Assembly: GCF_048771995.1 (NCBI RefSeq)
Contig: NC_133050.1
Coordinates: 7,054,501-7,118,500, forward strand
DNA length: 64,000 nt
DNA from: Taeniopygia guttata
Taxonomy: Eukaryota > Chordata > Aves > Passeriformes > Estrildidae
Direction of reading: 5' to 3'
Below are positions 24,345 through 35,593 of this stretch, in pieces (the stretch's first letter is position 1; every line of letters starts with the position of its first letter). The notes below the pieces were generated by a model. That model did no database searches, was not told the origin of the DNA, and worked only from the letters and a program-made list of their open reading frames with translations. Made by a program: the position numbers and the translations under genes.

Positions 24345-25110
24345 CGCCGAGACGGGGTCCGTGCACCCCCTATAGACCCCTACAGACTGCCCTATATGTG
24401 CCCCACAACCCCTACAGACAGCCCTATATGTGCCCCACATACACCCCCTATAGACCCCGGGGTGCCCCATATAGACCCCCTATAGACAGCCCTATATGTG
24501 CCCCATACAGACCCCCTATAGACCCCGGGGTGCCCCATATAGACCCCCTATAGACAGCCCTATATGTGCCACACAACCCCTATAGACAGCCCTATATGTG
24601 CCCCACATACCCCCTATAGACAGCCCTATATGTGCCCCACATTCCCCCTATAGACAGCCCTATATGTGCCTCCCATACCCCCTATAGACAGCCCTATATG
24701 TGCCCCACATACCCCTCCTATAGACACCCTATACACCCCGGGGTACCCCATATAAACCCCCTATAGACAGCCCTATATGTGCCCCACAACCCCTATAGAC
24801 AGCCCTGTATGTGCCCCACATACCCCCATAGACCCCGGGGTGCCCCATATAGACCCCCTATAAACAGCCTTATATGTGCCTCCCATACACACCCTATAGA
24901 CCCCCGTGTGCCCCATATAGACCCCCTATAGACAGCCCTATATGTGCCTCCCATACCCCCTATAGACAGCCCTATATGTGCCCCACATACCCCTCCTATA
25001 GACACCCTATACACCCCGGGGTACCCCATATAAACCCCCTATAGACAGCCCTATATGTGCCCTGTGCACCCCATATATACATCCAGGGTACCCCCGTATA
25101 TGTCCTTCTG
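24345..25110. repeat. Minisatellite, ~34-36 bp unit
   Basis: About 20 copies of a unit near TATAGACAGCCCTATATGTG followed by CCCCACATACCCCC. Some copies carry a variant block with CCCCGGGGTGCCCCATATA. It abuts the CERS2 promoter on its upstream side. Confidence 0.92.
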
Positions 25111-25164
25111 CACAGCCTCGTGCAGGCCCTGCGCCCCCATATGCCCCTGTACAGCCCAGTGTGT

Positions 25165-25530
25165 TCCCCCGGCTCCCCCAAACCCCACCCGCGCCCCATT
25201 TCTGCCCCTATGGAGCCCCCAAACCCCACCCGCGCCCCATTTCTGCCCCCGGCTCCGCCAAACCCCACCCGCGCCCCATTTCTGCCCCTATGGAGCCCCC
25301 AGACCCCACCCGCGCCCCATTTCTGCCCCTATGGAGCCCCCAGACCCCACCCGCGCCCCATTTCTGCCCCTATGGAGCCCCCCAAACCCCACCCGCGCCC
25401 CATTTCTGCCCCTATGGAGCCCCCCAAACCCCACCCGCGCCCCATTTCTGCCCCTATGGAGCCCCCCAAACCCCACCCGCGCCCCATTTCTGCCCCTATG
25501 GAGCCCCCAGACCCCACCCGCCCCTGTCGC
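25165..25530. repeat. Minisatellite, ~42 bp unit
   Basis: About nine near-identical copies of a unit with CCCCAAACCCCACCCGCGCC and CATTTCTGCCCCTATGGAGC. The low divergence between copies suggests recent expansion or ongoing homogenisation. Overlapping repetitive ORFs in several frames are artefacts. Confidence 0.92.
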
Positions 25531-25689
25531 CCCCTGGCGGCCGCGCCGCGCCACCGCACCCCACGGAGGGGACCCCGAACTCGCGGCGGAACCGCGACCC
25601 CAAACCCCCTAAACCCCCCGATTCCCCCAAACCCGCGTGTCCGTGGAGCGCAGGAGCCCCCACTGGTGTCGGGGTGCCAGATCCGTGTG

Positions 25690-26011
25690 CAGGGGGACAA
25701 GTCCTTTACTTGCCAAGGGCTAAGGCCACATTTTGAGCAGGGGGGTGCACGTGTCCCCCCCGTCCGCACGTCCACCCGTGTCTCAGAGCACGGACTGAGG
25801 TGTGGGGGTTCCCTCCTGAGTGGGACCCCCCTGTGTTAAGGCCACTGGGAAGTTTGGGGTGGTCCTGGGGGTGTCCTCAGAACGTCACCCCTCACCCGTG
25901 TGTCCACTCCAGCCCACAGGGACCCCGCAGGATCTCCGTGGGGGACGCAGGGTGGGGACTCGGGGGGCTGTGGGCACGGGGACCCCACGGGCACCCCACG
26001 GGCACGAGGTG
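25690..26011 (-). other. MINDY1: MINDY1 3' UTR
   Basis: Sequence after the MINDY1 stop on the minus strand. The only poly(A)-like signal seen is the variant AGTAAA (TTTACT at 25705-25710 on plus). Confidence 0.5.
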
Positions 26012-29000
26012 CTAGAGGAGGGTGCAGTCCAAATCCGGCCTCTGCCGCTGCCGCCGCTCTCCGGCCGGACGCCCGCCCGCCTGCGGGGACAGGGACAAGG
26101 ACAGGGCTGAGCTGTGGGGGGACCTGCAGAGACCCCCACAACCCCCCCAGGGCCATCAGCACCCCCTGGAGTGGGGGTTACCTGTGCTGGGAGCAGCTGA
26201 GGAGCAGCAGGGTGAGGATGAGGGTGAGGATGAGGATGAGGATGGTGCTGCTGGTACTCCTCGTGCTGCAGCTGCCGTGCCAGCTCCAGGTCGCTGAGCA
26301 CGGAGGGGGTGTCCAGCCCCTGCTGCAGGGACAGGGCCACCATGTAATCCTGGCAGGAGCACCAAGAGAGGGGTCAGTGCCTGTGGGATCCCCCGTGGAG
26401 CCGGGGTGGCACTCAGGTGCTTGTCCCTCACCTGGTCCATTTGGCTCTGCTGCAGCCGGTGGTCCGGGGGGGCCGTGGTGACCCCCTCCTTGCCCAGGGG
26501 GTGGCTGAGGTGGAACTCGGCGTCGCAGAAGCAGCTGTCCCCATCCACGCTGTGCAGGCTCTCCCACACCACCCCCTCCTCCTGCAGGAAGCCCTGGTCC
26601 GTCACCAGCAGGTACAGGTGGCCCTGGGCACAAGGGACAAGGGACAGTCAGCCCCGCTGGGTGTCCTGGGGTGGCCCAGCGGGGTCTGGGGGCTGCACCT
26701 TGTGCTTGATCATGGTGCTGAAGTGGTTGTTGCGGAAGAAGACGCCGAGCTCGCCCTCGCGGGCGCGGGCCGTGAGCTCGCACAGCCCGTGGAAGGTCAG
26801 CTGCGAGGCCGTGGACTCCAGGAACTGCTCGGCCACCAGCCCTGCGGGGACAGCGGGGCCGTGGCGGGGCTGGGGGCGCCCGGCCGTGCCCCCCAGGCCG
26901 GGAGCGGGGCCCTTACCTTGGCTCACCAGGCTGGAGTCGCTGGCGTGTTTGCAGGTGATGATCTTCTCCACCAGCTGGTTGTAGCTGAGCTTGCCCACGG
27001 CCTGGACCTGCTCGGGGCTCTGCGGGGTGGGAGGGGCAGGGGGTGAGCTCCTGGTGGGCACAGAGGGGTCTGTGAGGGACGGGAGCACCCACTGCAACCT
27101 CCTGCCGCGGTTAGAGGAGTCATCCACCGGCTGAGGTTCAAAACCCCATCCCAAACACCGCAGAGGGATCATCTGGATGGCCCCAAACCGGGACACCTCC
27201 TCTAGACCAGGCTCCTCCAAGCCCCATCCAGCCTGGCCCTGAGCACTCCCAGGGTTGGGACATCCATCCTCAGCTCGGTCACCTCGGCCAGGACCAGCCC
27301 CAGCCCCTCCCAGCGGAGTTCTGCAGCCCTGGCATCACTTCTGTGGCCCCACAGAAGCCACCAGGCAGGTCGGGGGGCTCACCTGGGGGTCCACCAGCCA
27401 GCCGTGGTAGAGTGGGATGTTGAGGAGGTCGAAGACGATGCACTCGGGGGTGTACTCGAAATCTGAGACCCCCGTGAACCTCACGTTGACGTCCAGCCCC
27501 GTGGAGAGCTTCGGCAGGACCATCATGGTGTCGCTGATGTTCTGGGAGGCAGCAGAAACGCGGGGTCACTCCTGAAGGTGCCACCCCAAATCCCGCAGCC
27601 GCCGAGCTCCCCGGGCAATGGGGTTGGACGTTCTGGGGCTGCTCCTCACCTGCTGGAAGTTCAGCTGCAGCCCCTCCGAGGTGTCCCGGGGCTGGGTGGC
27701 CAGGATGCAATTCCCTGCAAGGCAGCGGGGTCACCCCTGCCCCAGCACTGGGGCGGGAATGTGGGGTCCCAGTGGTGCTGGGATGGGAATGTGGGGTCCC
27801 AGTGGCGCTGGGATGGGAATGTGGGGGTCCCAGTGGTGGTGGGATGGGAATGTGGGGTCCCAGTGGCACTGGGGCGGGAATGTGGGGTCCCAGTGGTGCT
27901 GGGATGGGAAGGTGGGGGTCCCAGTGGTGCTGGGATGGGAATGTGGGGGTCCCAGTGGCACTGGGGTGGGAACATGGGGGTCCCAGTGGTGCTGGGATGG
28001 GAACATGGGGGTCCCAGTGGTGCTGGGATGGGAATGTGGGGGTCCCAGTGGCACTGGGACGGGAATGTGGGGTCCCAGCCGCACTGGGGTGGGAACATGG
28101 GGGTCCCAGTGGTGCTGGGATGGGAACATGGGGGTCCCAGCCGCACTGGGGTTGGAATGTGGGGGTCCCAGCGGAGCCCCCACCCCATTCCTGGCCCCGA
28201 GCAGGGCTGTGGGTCCCCACTCACCCAAATGTGCCATCAGCTCCTCGGCCGTGATCACCTCCTTCTGCGGGGGCAGCTTCACCTGGGGGTGGCCAGAGAG
28301 GCTGAGGAACATCCCCGGACCCCTCCCCTGGAATTTGGGGTCCCCCCGGGCCCCTTCCCTGGGGATTTGGGGTCCCCCCGGGCCCCTCCCCTGGGGATTT
28401 GGGGTCCCCCCGAGCCCCCCCAGCCCCGCTTGCCTTCCACTGCAGGAGGAGGACGTTGATGATGGCCAGGAGCGGGCAGGGCCCGTTCTCGCTCTGCGTC
28501 ACCACCGGCGTGCGCTGCCCCTTCCAGAGGATCCACTTGACGCAGTAGAAATCCCGGGAACGGGGGGACCGGGGGGAACGGGGGACAGCGGCCACCGGGG
28601 ACCCCCCGTCCTGCCGGGGCTGCTCCTCGGGGGAGCCCCCCGGGGGTCCCTCGGGGCTGGAACCCCCTTCCCGCTGCCCGGATGGACCGGCCGGAGCGGG
28701 GCTGTGCCGGCCGGCACCGGGGGTTCTGTGCCCTGCACTGGGAATTGTGTCACCGGTACCGGGAATTGTGTCACCAATACCGGGAATTGTGTCACCGGTA
28801 CCGGGAATTGTGTCACCAATACCGGGAATTGTGTCACCAGTACCGGGAATTGTGTCACCAGTACTGGGAATTGTGTCACCAACACCGGGAATTGTGTCAC
28901 CGGTACCAGGAATCGTGTCACCAGTACTGGGAATTATGTCCCCAACTTTGGGAATTCCATCAACAGTACCAGAAATTGTTTCCCCAACATTGGGAATTCC

Positions 29001-29408
29001 ATCACCAGTACCAGGAATTCCGTCACCAGTACCGGGAATTTCATCACCTGTACCGGGAATTCCATCACAAGTACCGGGAATTGCATCCCCTACATTGGGA
29101 ATTCCGTCCCCAACACTGGGAATTCTGTCCCCAGTACCGGGAATTCCATCCCCAACATTGGGAATTGCGTCCCCAACATTGGGAATTGCGTCCCCAACAT
29201 TGGGAATTCCGTCCCCAACATTGGGAATTCCACCCCAAGCACCGGGAATCCCGTCCCCAGCATTGGGAATTCCATCCCAAACATCGGGAATTGCGTCCCC
29301 AGCTCCGGGAATTCCGTCCCCAACATCGGGAATCCCGTCCCCAGCTCCGGGAATTCCGTCCCCACCCGCAGCCTCCCGGGGGGGCCGGGGGTTCCCCTCC
29401 TGCTCCAT
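26012..29408 (-). CDS. MINDY1: MINDY1 (FAM63A) K48-specific deubiquitinase with N-terminal heptad array
   Basis: MINDY1 trims K48-linked polyubiquitin chains from the distal end. Exons from the ATG: 29408-28434, 28282-28225, 27714-27650, 27541-27383, 27019-26917, 26841-26699, 26623-26432, 26349-26182, 26080-26012. They join in phase to 643 residues (human 469). The catalytic set is complete: Q and Cys in TQSENGPCPLL (Cys311) and His in RNNHFSTM (His493), plus the VDGDSCFCD segment. A ubiquitin-binding LELARQLQHEEYQ helix follows, then a HP-dipeptide run and the C-terminal CTLL. The excess length is residues 17-233: about 31 heptads of the form D-G/T/A-I-P-G/N-x-G in the first coding exon. No other in-frame ATG lies between 29408 and the catalytic core, so the repeats are translated unless an unseen splice skips them. 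The first intron has a GC donor (AAG|GCAAGC). Confidence 0.93.
27090..27300 (-). mobile_element. CR1 LINE fragment in MINDY1 intron
   Basis: Plus-strand text TCTAGACCAGGCTCCTCCAA, CCCCATCCAGCCTGGCCCTG and GAGCACTCCCAGGGTTGGGA is the reverse complement of the CR1 3' region. It lies between the exons at 27019 and 27383. Confidence 0.75.
27730..28178. repeat. 32-bp minisatellite in MINDY1 intron
   Basis: About 14 copies of a unit near GTGCTGGGATGGGAATGTGG followed by GGGTCCCAGTG, filling the intron between exons 28225-28282 and 27650-27714. Confidence 0.92.
28720..29365 (-). repeat. MINDY1: 21-bp coding minisatellite (MINDY1 heptads)
   Basis: About 31 copies of a 21-bp unit (plus strand GGGAATTGTGTCACCAGTAC). 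Because 21 is a multiple of three, the array stays in frame and encodes seven-residue repeats on the MINDY1 strand. Two sub-blocks are visible: DTIPGTG-like units nearer the catalytic core and DGIPNVG/DAIPNVG units nearer the start. Confidence 0.93.
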
Positions 29409-29514
29409 GGGACCCTCCGGCGCTGCTCCAGCTCCGATCAGGCTCCCGGGAATGTTCCGGCTCTGTCCGGGAGCAGCCGCATCCCAAACCTCAGCCTGAG
29501 CAGGGAAAATTGAG

Positions 29515-30130
29515 GAAAATACAGATATACATATATATATATATGCATATATATTTTGTGTGTATAAAAATATTTATATAATTATATTTTAATATATTTT
29601 AATATTTTTAATATATATGTATATATATGTGTGTATATAAAAATACTTACATATTTATATATTTAATATATTTTTAATATTTTTAATATATATGTATATA
29701 TATGTGTGTGTGTATATACATGTATTTATATATATGTATATATATGTGTAAATATATATATAAATATATATATAATTATATATACTTATATATCTATATA
29801 AATATACGTTTATATATTTTTGCAGTAATTTATAAGTATACTTATAAATAATTTATATGCTTTTTATAGGTATATTATTTATATATCTTATTCTTTTATA
29901 TTGATATATTTTGTTATTTCTATTTATGTTTTATATATTTATATATTTTTATATGTGCATATGTATGTATATATTTTCATTTATGTGTATATATATGGAT
30001 ATATATGGATATATATATTTATATATGTGTATATGTGTGTATGTATATGTACATATATATTTGCATATATATTTTTATATATGTATATAAAACATATATA
30101 TATATACATATATCTACATATATACACCCC
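29515..30130. repeat. (TA)-rich low-complexity tract
   Basis: Over 600 bp of TATATA, TGTATA and TTTATA runs. It lies just upstream of the acceptor (AG at 29497-29496) preceding the first MINDY1 coding exon and is therefore probably in MINDY1 intron 1. Confidence 0.9.
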
Positions 30131-30224
30131 CCAGCTCACCAGGAACCTTCTGAGCCCCTAAATCCGCCACAGTCGGGGCTTGGGCCCTCTGGAAACTCCT
30201 GCAGGAAAACAAACAAATATTAAT

Positions 30225-31228
30225 ATTATAAATCAATATCTTTAAAATAAACAAATAAATAAATAAGCATCGGCAAATAATATAATATAGATAATAAACA
30301 GTAGTGATAGGGAGTTGACCTGATAAATAAAAATATTCATTAAATAAATACCAGGAAAACGTTTGGATAGGGAAGCGGATGGATAAATAAATAGGGTTGA
30401 TAATTAAGTAAATAATACAGACATATACACTCATTTGTTATAATTGACAGACTGACACTAAATACTAAACAAATAAAATAGAAACCGGCATGGAATTAAA
30501 TGAAATTACATGAACCAAGATGTAAAATGAGGACGTGATAATGAAATGAAATGAAATGAAATATACAGCAAAATGAAATATAATTTAAAAATTAAATAGA
30601 ATAGAATAGAATTAAATAGATTAGCATAGAATAGAATAGAATTAAATAGAATAGCATAGCATAGAATAGAATAGATTAGCATAGAATAGAATAGAATTAA
30701 ATAGAATCAAATAAAATTTTAAAATAGAATAAAATGAAATAGAATAGAATAGAATAAAATTTTAAAATAAAATAGAATAGAACGGAATAAAATTAAATTA
30801 AATATAAAAATAAAATCAAATTTTAAAATATATATAATAAATATATTTACTATATTTAATTTATAGTAAATATAAGTACAATATTTCTATATTAATAAAG
30901 AAATAAAATATACTAATTGTATTAATTATACTAATAAATATTATAAATATTAATATATATAATAAAATAAAAATTAAATAAAATAAATTAAAATAAAATA
31001 GAATAAAATAAAATAAAAGTAAAATAAAGTAAAATAAAATAAAATATAGTAAAATAAAATATAGTAAAATAAAAATAAAATAAAATAAAGTAAAATAAAA
31101 TAAAATAAAATAAAATAAAGTAAAATAAAATATAGTAAAATAAAAATAAAATAAAGTAAAATAAAGTAAAATAAAATAAAATAAAATAAAATAAAATAAA
31201 ATAAAATAAAATAAAATAAAATAAAATA
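30225..31228. repeat. AATAG/AAATA pentanucleotide low-complexity tract
   Basis: 30540-30800 is dominated by (AATAG)n and 30960-31228 by nearly pure (TAAAA)n with occasional G. Together with 29515-30130 this forms about 1.7 kb of extremely AT-rich DNA in an otherwise GC-rich window. The low-complexity minus-strand ORFs of F, Y and L are artefacts. Confidence 0.92.
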
Positions 31229-31330
31229 AACAACCCGCAGTGCCCCCGAGCAGGCCCCGGGAAGGCGAATTTCCATTCGCACTCTCGCTCCGCCCCGAGC
31301 CCGCGGCCGCCCGGGGGTCCCGGGGCCTTT
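31229..31330 (-). promoter_or_regulatory. Small GC-rich island, possible MINDY1 exon 1
   Basis: A sharp switch from AT repeat to a CpG-rich 100 bp. Position would suit an untranslated first exon of MINDY1, but I see no clear minus-strand donor. This is a guess from position and composition. Confidence 0.3.
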
Positions 31331-31985
31331 TCCTGCTTTGCCTTCCTCTTGCTCCCCTAATCCTTCTTTTTCCTTTATTATCCCTTCTTTTTCCTTTATT
31401 AGCCCTTCTTTTTCCTTTATTATCGCTTCTTTTTCCTCCTTTTCCCCCTTTATCCCTTGTGTAATCTCCCCTTTCCCTCTTTATCCCTTGTTTATTCTCA
31501 TTTTCCCTTCTTTTTTCCTTATTTATGCCCCTTTTCCCTGGCTTTCCCTTCTTTTTTTCCTCCTTCTCCCTTTCTTTTCACCTTTCCCTTCTTTTTCCAC
31601 TTCATCCCTCCTTTTTCACCTCCCTTTACCTTTTTTCCTGCTTCTTTTCCTTCTTCTCTCCTCCTTTACTCCCTTTTCCTTCTTTTTCTTTCTTCTTCCT
31701 TCTTTTTTTTCTCTCCCGCTTTTCCCTCCTGTTTTCCTTCTGTTTTCCTCTTTAATCCTCTTTTTTTTTCTTTTCCTTTTTTAATTCCTCCGCGCTCCTC
31801 TTTCGCTTCTCTCGTCTTCCTTTTCCCCTTTTCCTCTTTTTTTTTTCTTTTTCACTTTTTTGACCTCCCTATTCTTTTATCATCTTCCTTTATTATTGTT
31901 TTTTTTTTTTTCAGTCCCTTTTTTTCTTCTTTTCGCCTCTTTTTTCCCTTTTTCCCCCCTTTTTTTGTTTTTTCCCGGGCCTGTT
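31331..31985. repeat. Polypyrimidine tract (CT-rich, ~650 bp)
   Basis: The plus strand is almost pure C/T (TTTTTCCTTTATTATCCCTT-like units). ORFs across it (F, S, P and L only) are artefacts. Such mirror-symmetric pyrimidine runs can form triplex DNA. Confidence 0.9.
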
Positions 31986-32369
31986 TTTCCACCTGGCTCC
32001 GGCTGCCCGTGGGAAGGCGGATTTAGGGCGGGGGGAGGAGGAGGAAGAGGAGGAGGAGGAGGAGGAGGAAGAAGAGGATTAACGTTGGGATTTTGGGGGT
32101 GCAATAAAATTTGGGGGGTAGGGGGGGGTCACCCCTGCAAAGTTGGGGGGGGTTTGGGGTGTGCCGGGTTTTGGGGTCGCGGCAGAATTTGGGGATTCCA
32201 GTGAGGGGTGGGGGGTGTCTCTGGGGTTCCGGGGGGAGGTCACGGGAGGGTTTTGGGGTGGAAAAAGAGAATTTTGGGGACCCCCCCAAGCCCCCCCCCA
32301 GCGCGGGGGATGCCGGGAAGGGCCCCGCCCCCTCCCCAGCGGCCCCTGCGGCGCGGGGGGAGGGGCGGG

Positions 32370-33345
32370 CCGGCCGGACTGGGACGGACTGGGACGGACT
32401 GGGACGGACTGGGACGGACTGGGGTGGTCTGAGCTTATATTGGGACTGTCTGAGCTTATACTGGGCTGGACTGGGACGGTCTGAGGTCATACTGGGCTGG
32501 ACTGGGACTGTCTGAGGTCATACTGGGTTGGACTGGGACGGTCTGAGCTTATACTGGGCTGGACTGGGATTGTCTGATCTTATACTGGGCTGGACTGGGG
32601 TCATACTGGGTTGGACTGGGATGGTCTGGGCTTATACTGGGACGGTCTGAGGTCATACTGGGCTGGACTGGGACGGTCTAGGGTCTTACTGGACTGGACT
32701 GGGACGGTCTGAGCTTATACTGGGCTGGACTGGGACGGTCTGAGCTTATACTGGGCTGGACTGGGACGGTCTGAGCTTATACTGGGATGGTCTGAGCTTA
32801 TACTGGGCCTGACTGGGGTCATACTGGGCTGGGCTGGGACGGTCTGATCTTATACTGGGTTGTACTGGGGTTGTTTGGGTTGTACTGGGATAGTCTGAGC
32901 TCATACTGGGCTGGACTGGGGTAGCCTGGGTTTATACTGGATATAATGGGCTGTACTTGGTTATAGTGGGCTGTACTGGGTTATAGTGGGCTGTACTGGG
33001 TTATAGTGGGTTGTACTGGGTTATACTGGGCTGTACTGGGTTATAGTGGGCCATACCAGGTTAGACTGCTCCATACCAGGTTCCACCGGGCCGTACCGGG
33101 TTAGACTGGTCCGTACTGGGTTAGACTGCTCCGTACCAGGTTACGCTGGGCCGTACTGGGTTAGACTGCTCCGTACCGGGTTCCACCGGGCCATACCGGG
33201 TTCCTCCAGGCCGTACCGAGTTCCACCGGGCCGTACTGGGTTAGACTGCTCCATACCAGGTTCCACTGGGCCATACCGGGTTCCACCAGGCCATACCGGG
33301 TTCCACCAGGCCATACCGGGTTCCACCGGGCCGTACCGGCGGCTG
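32370..33345. repeat. Tandem arrays directly upstream of PRUNE1
   Basis: The array has three parts: (GGACTGGGAC)n at 32375-32420; a ~30-bp unit with GGACTGGGACGGTCTGAGCT and TATACTGGGCT at 32420-32950; and a unit with GGTTCCACCGGGCCGTACCG or GGTTAGACTGCTCCATACCA at 33040-33345. It ends about 20 bp before the PRUNE1 ATG, so it forms the 5' UTR or core promoter. Confidence 0.9.
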
Positions 33346-33366
33346 GGGCCGTGGATCGGTGCCCTC

Positions 33367-35593
33367 ATGGAGCGGTTCGTGGCGGGGAGCCGGGCGGCGC
33401 TGCAGGTACGGGGCAGTGCCGCATTTTCCCTGCGAAAGCTCATGTTTTGGGGTGACAGCCAGCCCCAAACTGCAGAAGGAACGCCTCGAAGCCCTCGGGG
33501 CTGCGGGGCTGACGCGGGCCTGGCCTCACGTGGCGCCCCAGGCTCGCTTCACACACGCACCCCAAACCCTGAGGTGGGTCCCGGCCAGGCCCAGGGGTGC
33601 CGGGAGCTCGTCCGGAGGGTGGTGACACCGGTGATGGGGGACACTGCCGAGGGCAAGGGAGCGTTTGGAGGTTTTGGAGGGTCACGTTGCTGCTGTGCCT
33701 GACGCCCCCCACCCCGCAGGATCACGTCCGGCAGCAGCGGGAGATCCACGTGGTGATGGGCAACGAGGCCTGCGACCTGGACTCCACCGTCTCGGCGCTG
33801 GCCCTGGCCTATTTCCTCGCCCAGGTGAGGCTCGGCCGCTAGCCCGGGGACCAGCAGTGGCCTAGGGGGACGCCTCACCACCGGCTGTGACCCCCCCACC
33901 GCCGCAGACCGCCCCGGCTCCCAAAGCCGCCTTCGTGCCGGTGCTGAACATCCCCCGCGCCGACTTGGCGCTGCGGACGGAGACGACGTTCCTGCTGCGG
34001 GAGCGGGGGATCCCGGCCGCCTCGCTCGTCTTTCGCGATGAGATCGACCTCGGGGGGCTGCACCACGCCGGGCTGCTCTCCCTGACGCTGGTGGATCACC
34101 ACGTCCTGCCCGGGTGAGCCGGGCTGGGGGTGGCACGGTGGGGACAGCCAGGGACACCCACCCAGAGCCTGGGTTGATTTTGCCACCCAGGGTGGGTGAT
34201 TCATTTCCAGGGAGTTTTTAGGGGGGAAAAAGGAATATGGGGGTTCCCAGGCTCTGCCAGATGTGATCCTTCTCGCTGCCTACCAGTGCTGACGCTGCCC
34301 TGGAAGAGGCCGTGGTGGAGGTCGTGGACCACCGGCCGCTGGAGCGGGACCGCGGCGCCCCGTGCCGGGTGACCGTGGAGCCCGTGGGCTCCTGCGCCAC
34401 GCTGGTGACCGAGCGGATCCTGCAGGGCCCCCCGGGCGTGCTGGACGCCACCACGGCCGCGCTGCTGCACGGTGAGCACGGCGGGGTGCTGGCCGAGCCC
34501 TGGGGACGGGGACAGTGACAACGGGACCCCGCTCGTCCCTGCAGGCACCATCCTGCTGGACTGCATCAACCTGAGCCCGGCCGCGGGCAAGGTGACGCCC
34601 AGGGACGTGGCCTGCGTGTCCCTGCTCGAGGAGAGGTTCCCGGAGCTGCCGGCCCGCGACGCCGTGTTCGGAGCCCTGCAGGCGGCCAAGTTTGATGTCA
34701 CAGGTGTGTGTGTGCCAGGGTGGCATCACCCAGGTGTATCCCCCTCTCCCTGGGGACAGGAAGGTGCCCTGGGCCTCATCCCCTGGGCCTCATCCCCTGG
34801 GCGCCTCCCAGGGCTGACCACAGAGCAGATGCTGCGGAAGGACCTCAAAGTCATCTCCAATGACGAGGCGGTCGTCGGCATCAGCGGCGTCTTCGAGGAT
34901 CTGGAAGTGAGACTTGGGGCTGAGGGGGAAACTGAGGCAGGGAGTGGCACGCCGGGGACATCACGGTGACGCCGAGGCTCCTTCCCTGTGTCCAGACGTT
35001 CCTGCTCCGGCCTGGCTTGCTGCAGGACCTGGAGGCTTTCTGCCAGGCCCGTGGCTACGCGGGGCTGGTGGCCATGACCGTGTCCTTCAACCAACGCCAC
35101 GAGCCCACGCGGAAACTCGCGGTGTACAGCGCGCAGGAGCCCCTCCGCAGCACGGTGAGTCACGGGGCCGGGCTCGGCCATCTCTGGGCTGTCCCCAGCC
35201 GTGCTTTGCCCCAGAACCTCCCGTTTTTGGGGGTGCCGGGCAGGTCCCAGCCCCGTGCTCGCTCCCCCACAGTTGTGCCGGGCGCTGGAGGAGGCGACGA
35301 CGCCGTCGCTGCTCCTGCGGCCGCTGCCGAGCCCCTGGCCCTGCGTGGCCGCCTACGCCCAGGGCAACGCCGTGGCCGCTCGCAAGAAGGTGCTGCCCAT
35401 CCTGCGGGCAGCGCTGGGGGGCCTGGGGGCTGCCGGGGGTCCCGAGGAGGAGGTGGTGCCCCCGCCCACCCCCATGAACAGCCTGGTGGAGGAGTGTCCC
35501 CTGGCGCAGGCCGTGCCCCCGCTGTGTCCCCAGGACGTCCTGGAGCGGGTCAGCCGCATCGCCGTGGGGCAGCCCCCCGGCTCCCCCAAATAG
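33367..35593 (+). CDS. PRUNE1: PRUNE1 exopolyphosphatase/phosphodiesterase (DHH family)
   Basis: PRUNE1 is a cytosolic DHH-superfamily phosphoesterase acting on short-chain polyphosphates and cyclic nucleotides, and it binds NME1 through its C terminus. Exons: 33367-33405, 33720-33824, 33908-34113, 34287-34471, 34545-34703, 34812-34906, 34996-35154, 35273-35593. They join in phase to 422 residues (human 453). Motifs seen: motif [16 protein letters not shown], the name-giving VDHH, VDHRP, then [12 protein letters not shown] and [11 protein letters not shown] of the DHHA2 part. The C-terminal [14 protein letters not shown] matches the human tail. All metal-binding motifs are kept. The start codon is the first ATG after the upstream tandem array and matches MEDYLQ...RAALQ of human. 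The final exon is shorter than in human. Confidence 0.95.

Noticed and set aside
24345-25530. Direct repeats considered as a CRISPR-like array
   Set aside because: Repeats are head-to-tail with no unique spacers, in a vertebrate nuclear genome; they are minisatellites.
27618-29513. 631-codon plus-strand ORF of CVTGTGN/CVPNIGN repeats
   Set aside because: It is the antisense reading of the MINDY1 intron and heptad arrays. MINDY1 is on the minus strand with catalytic motifs.
31338-32026. Phe/Ser/Pro-rich plus-strand ORFs
   Set aside because: Polypyrimidine tract; composition alone explains the open frames.
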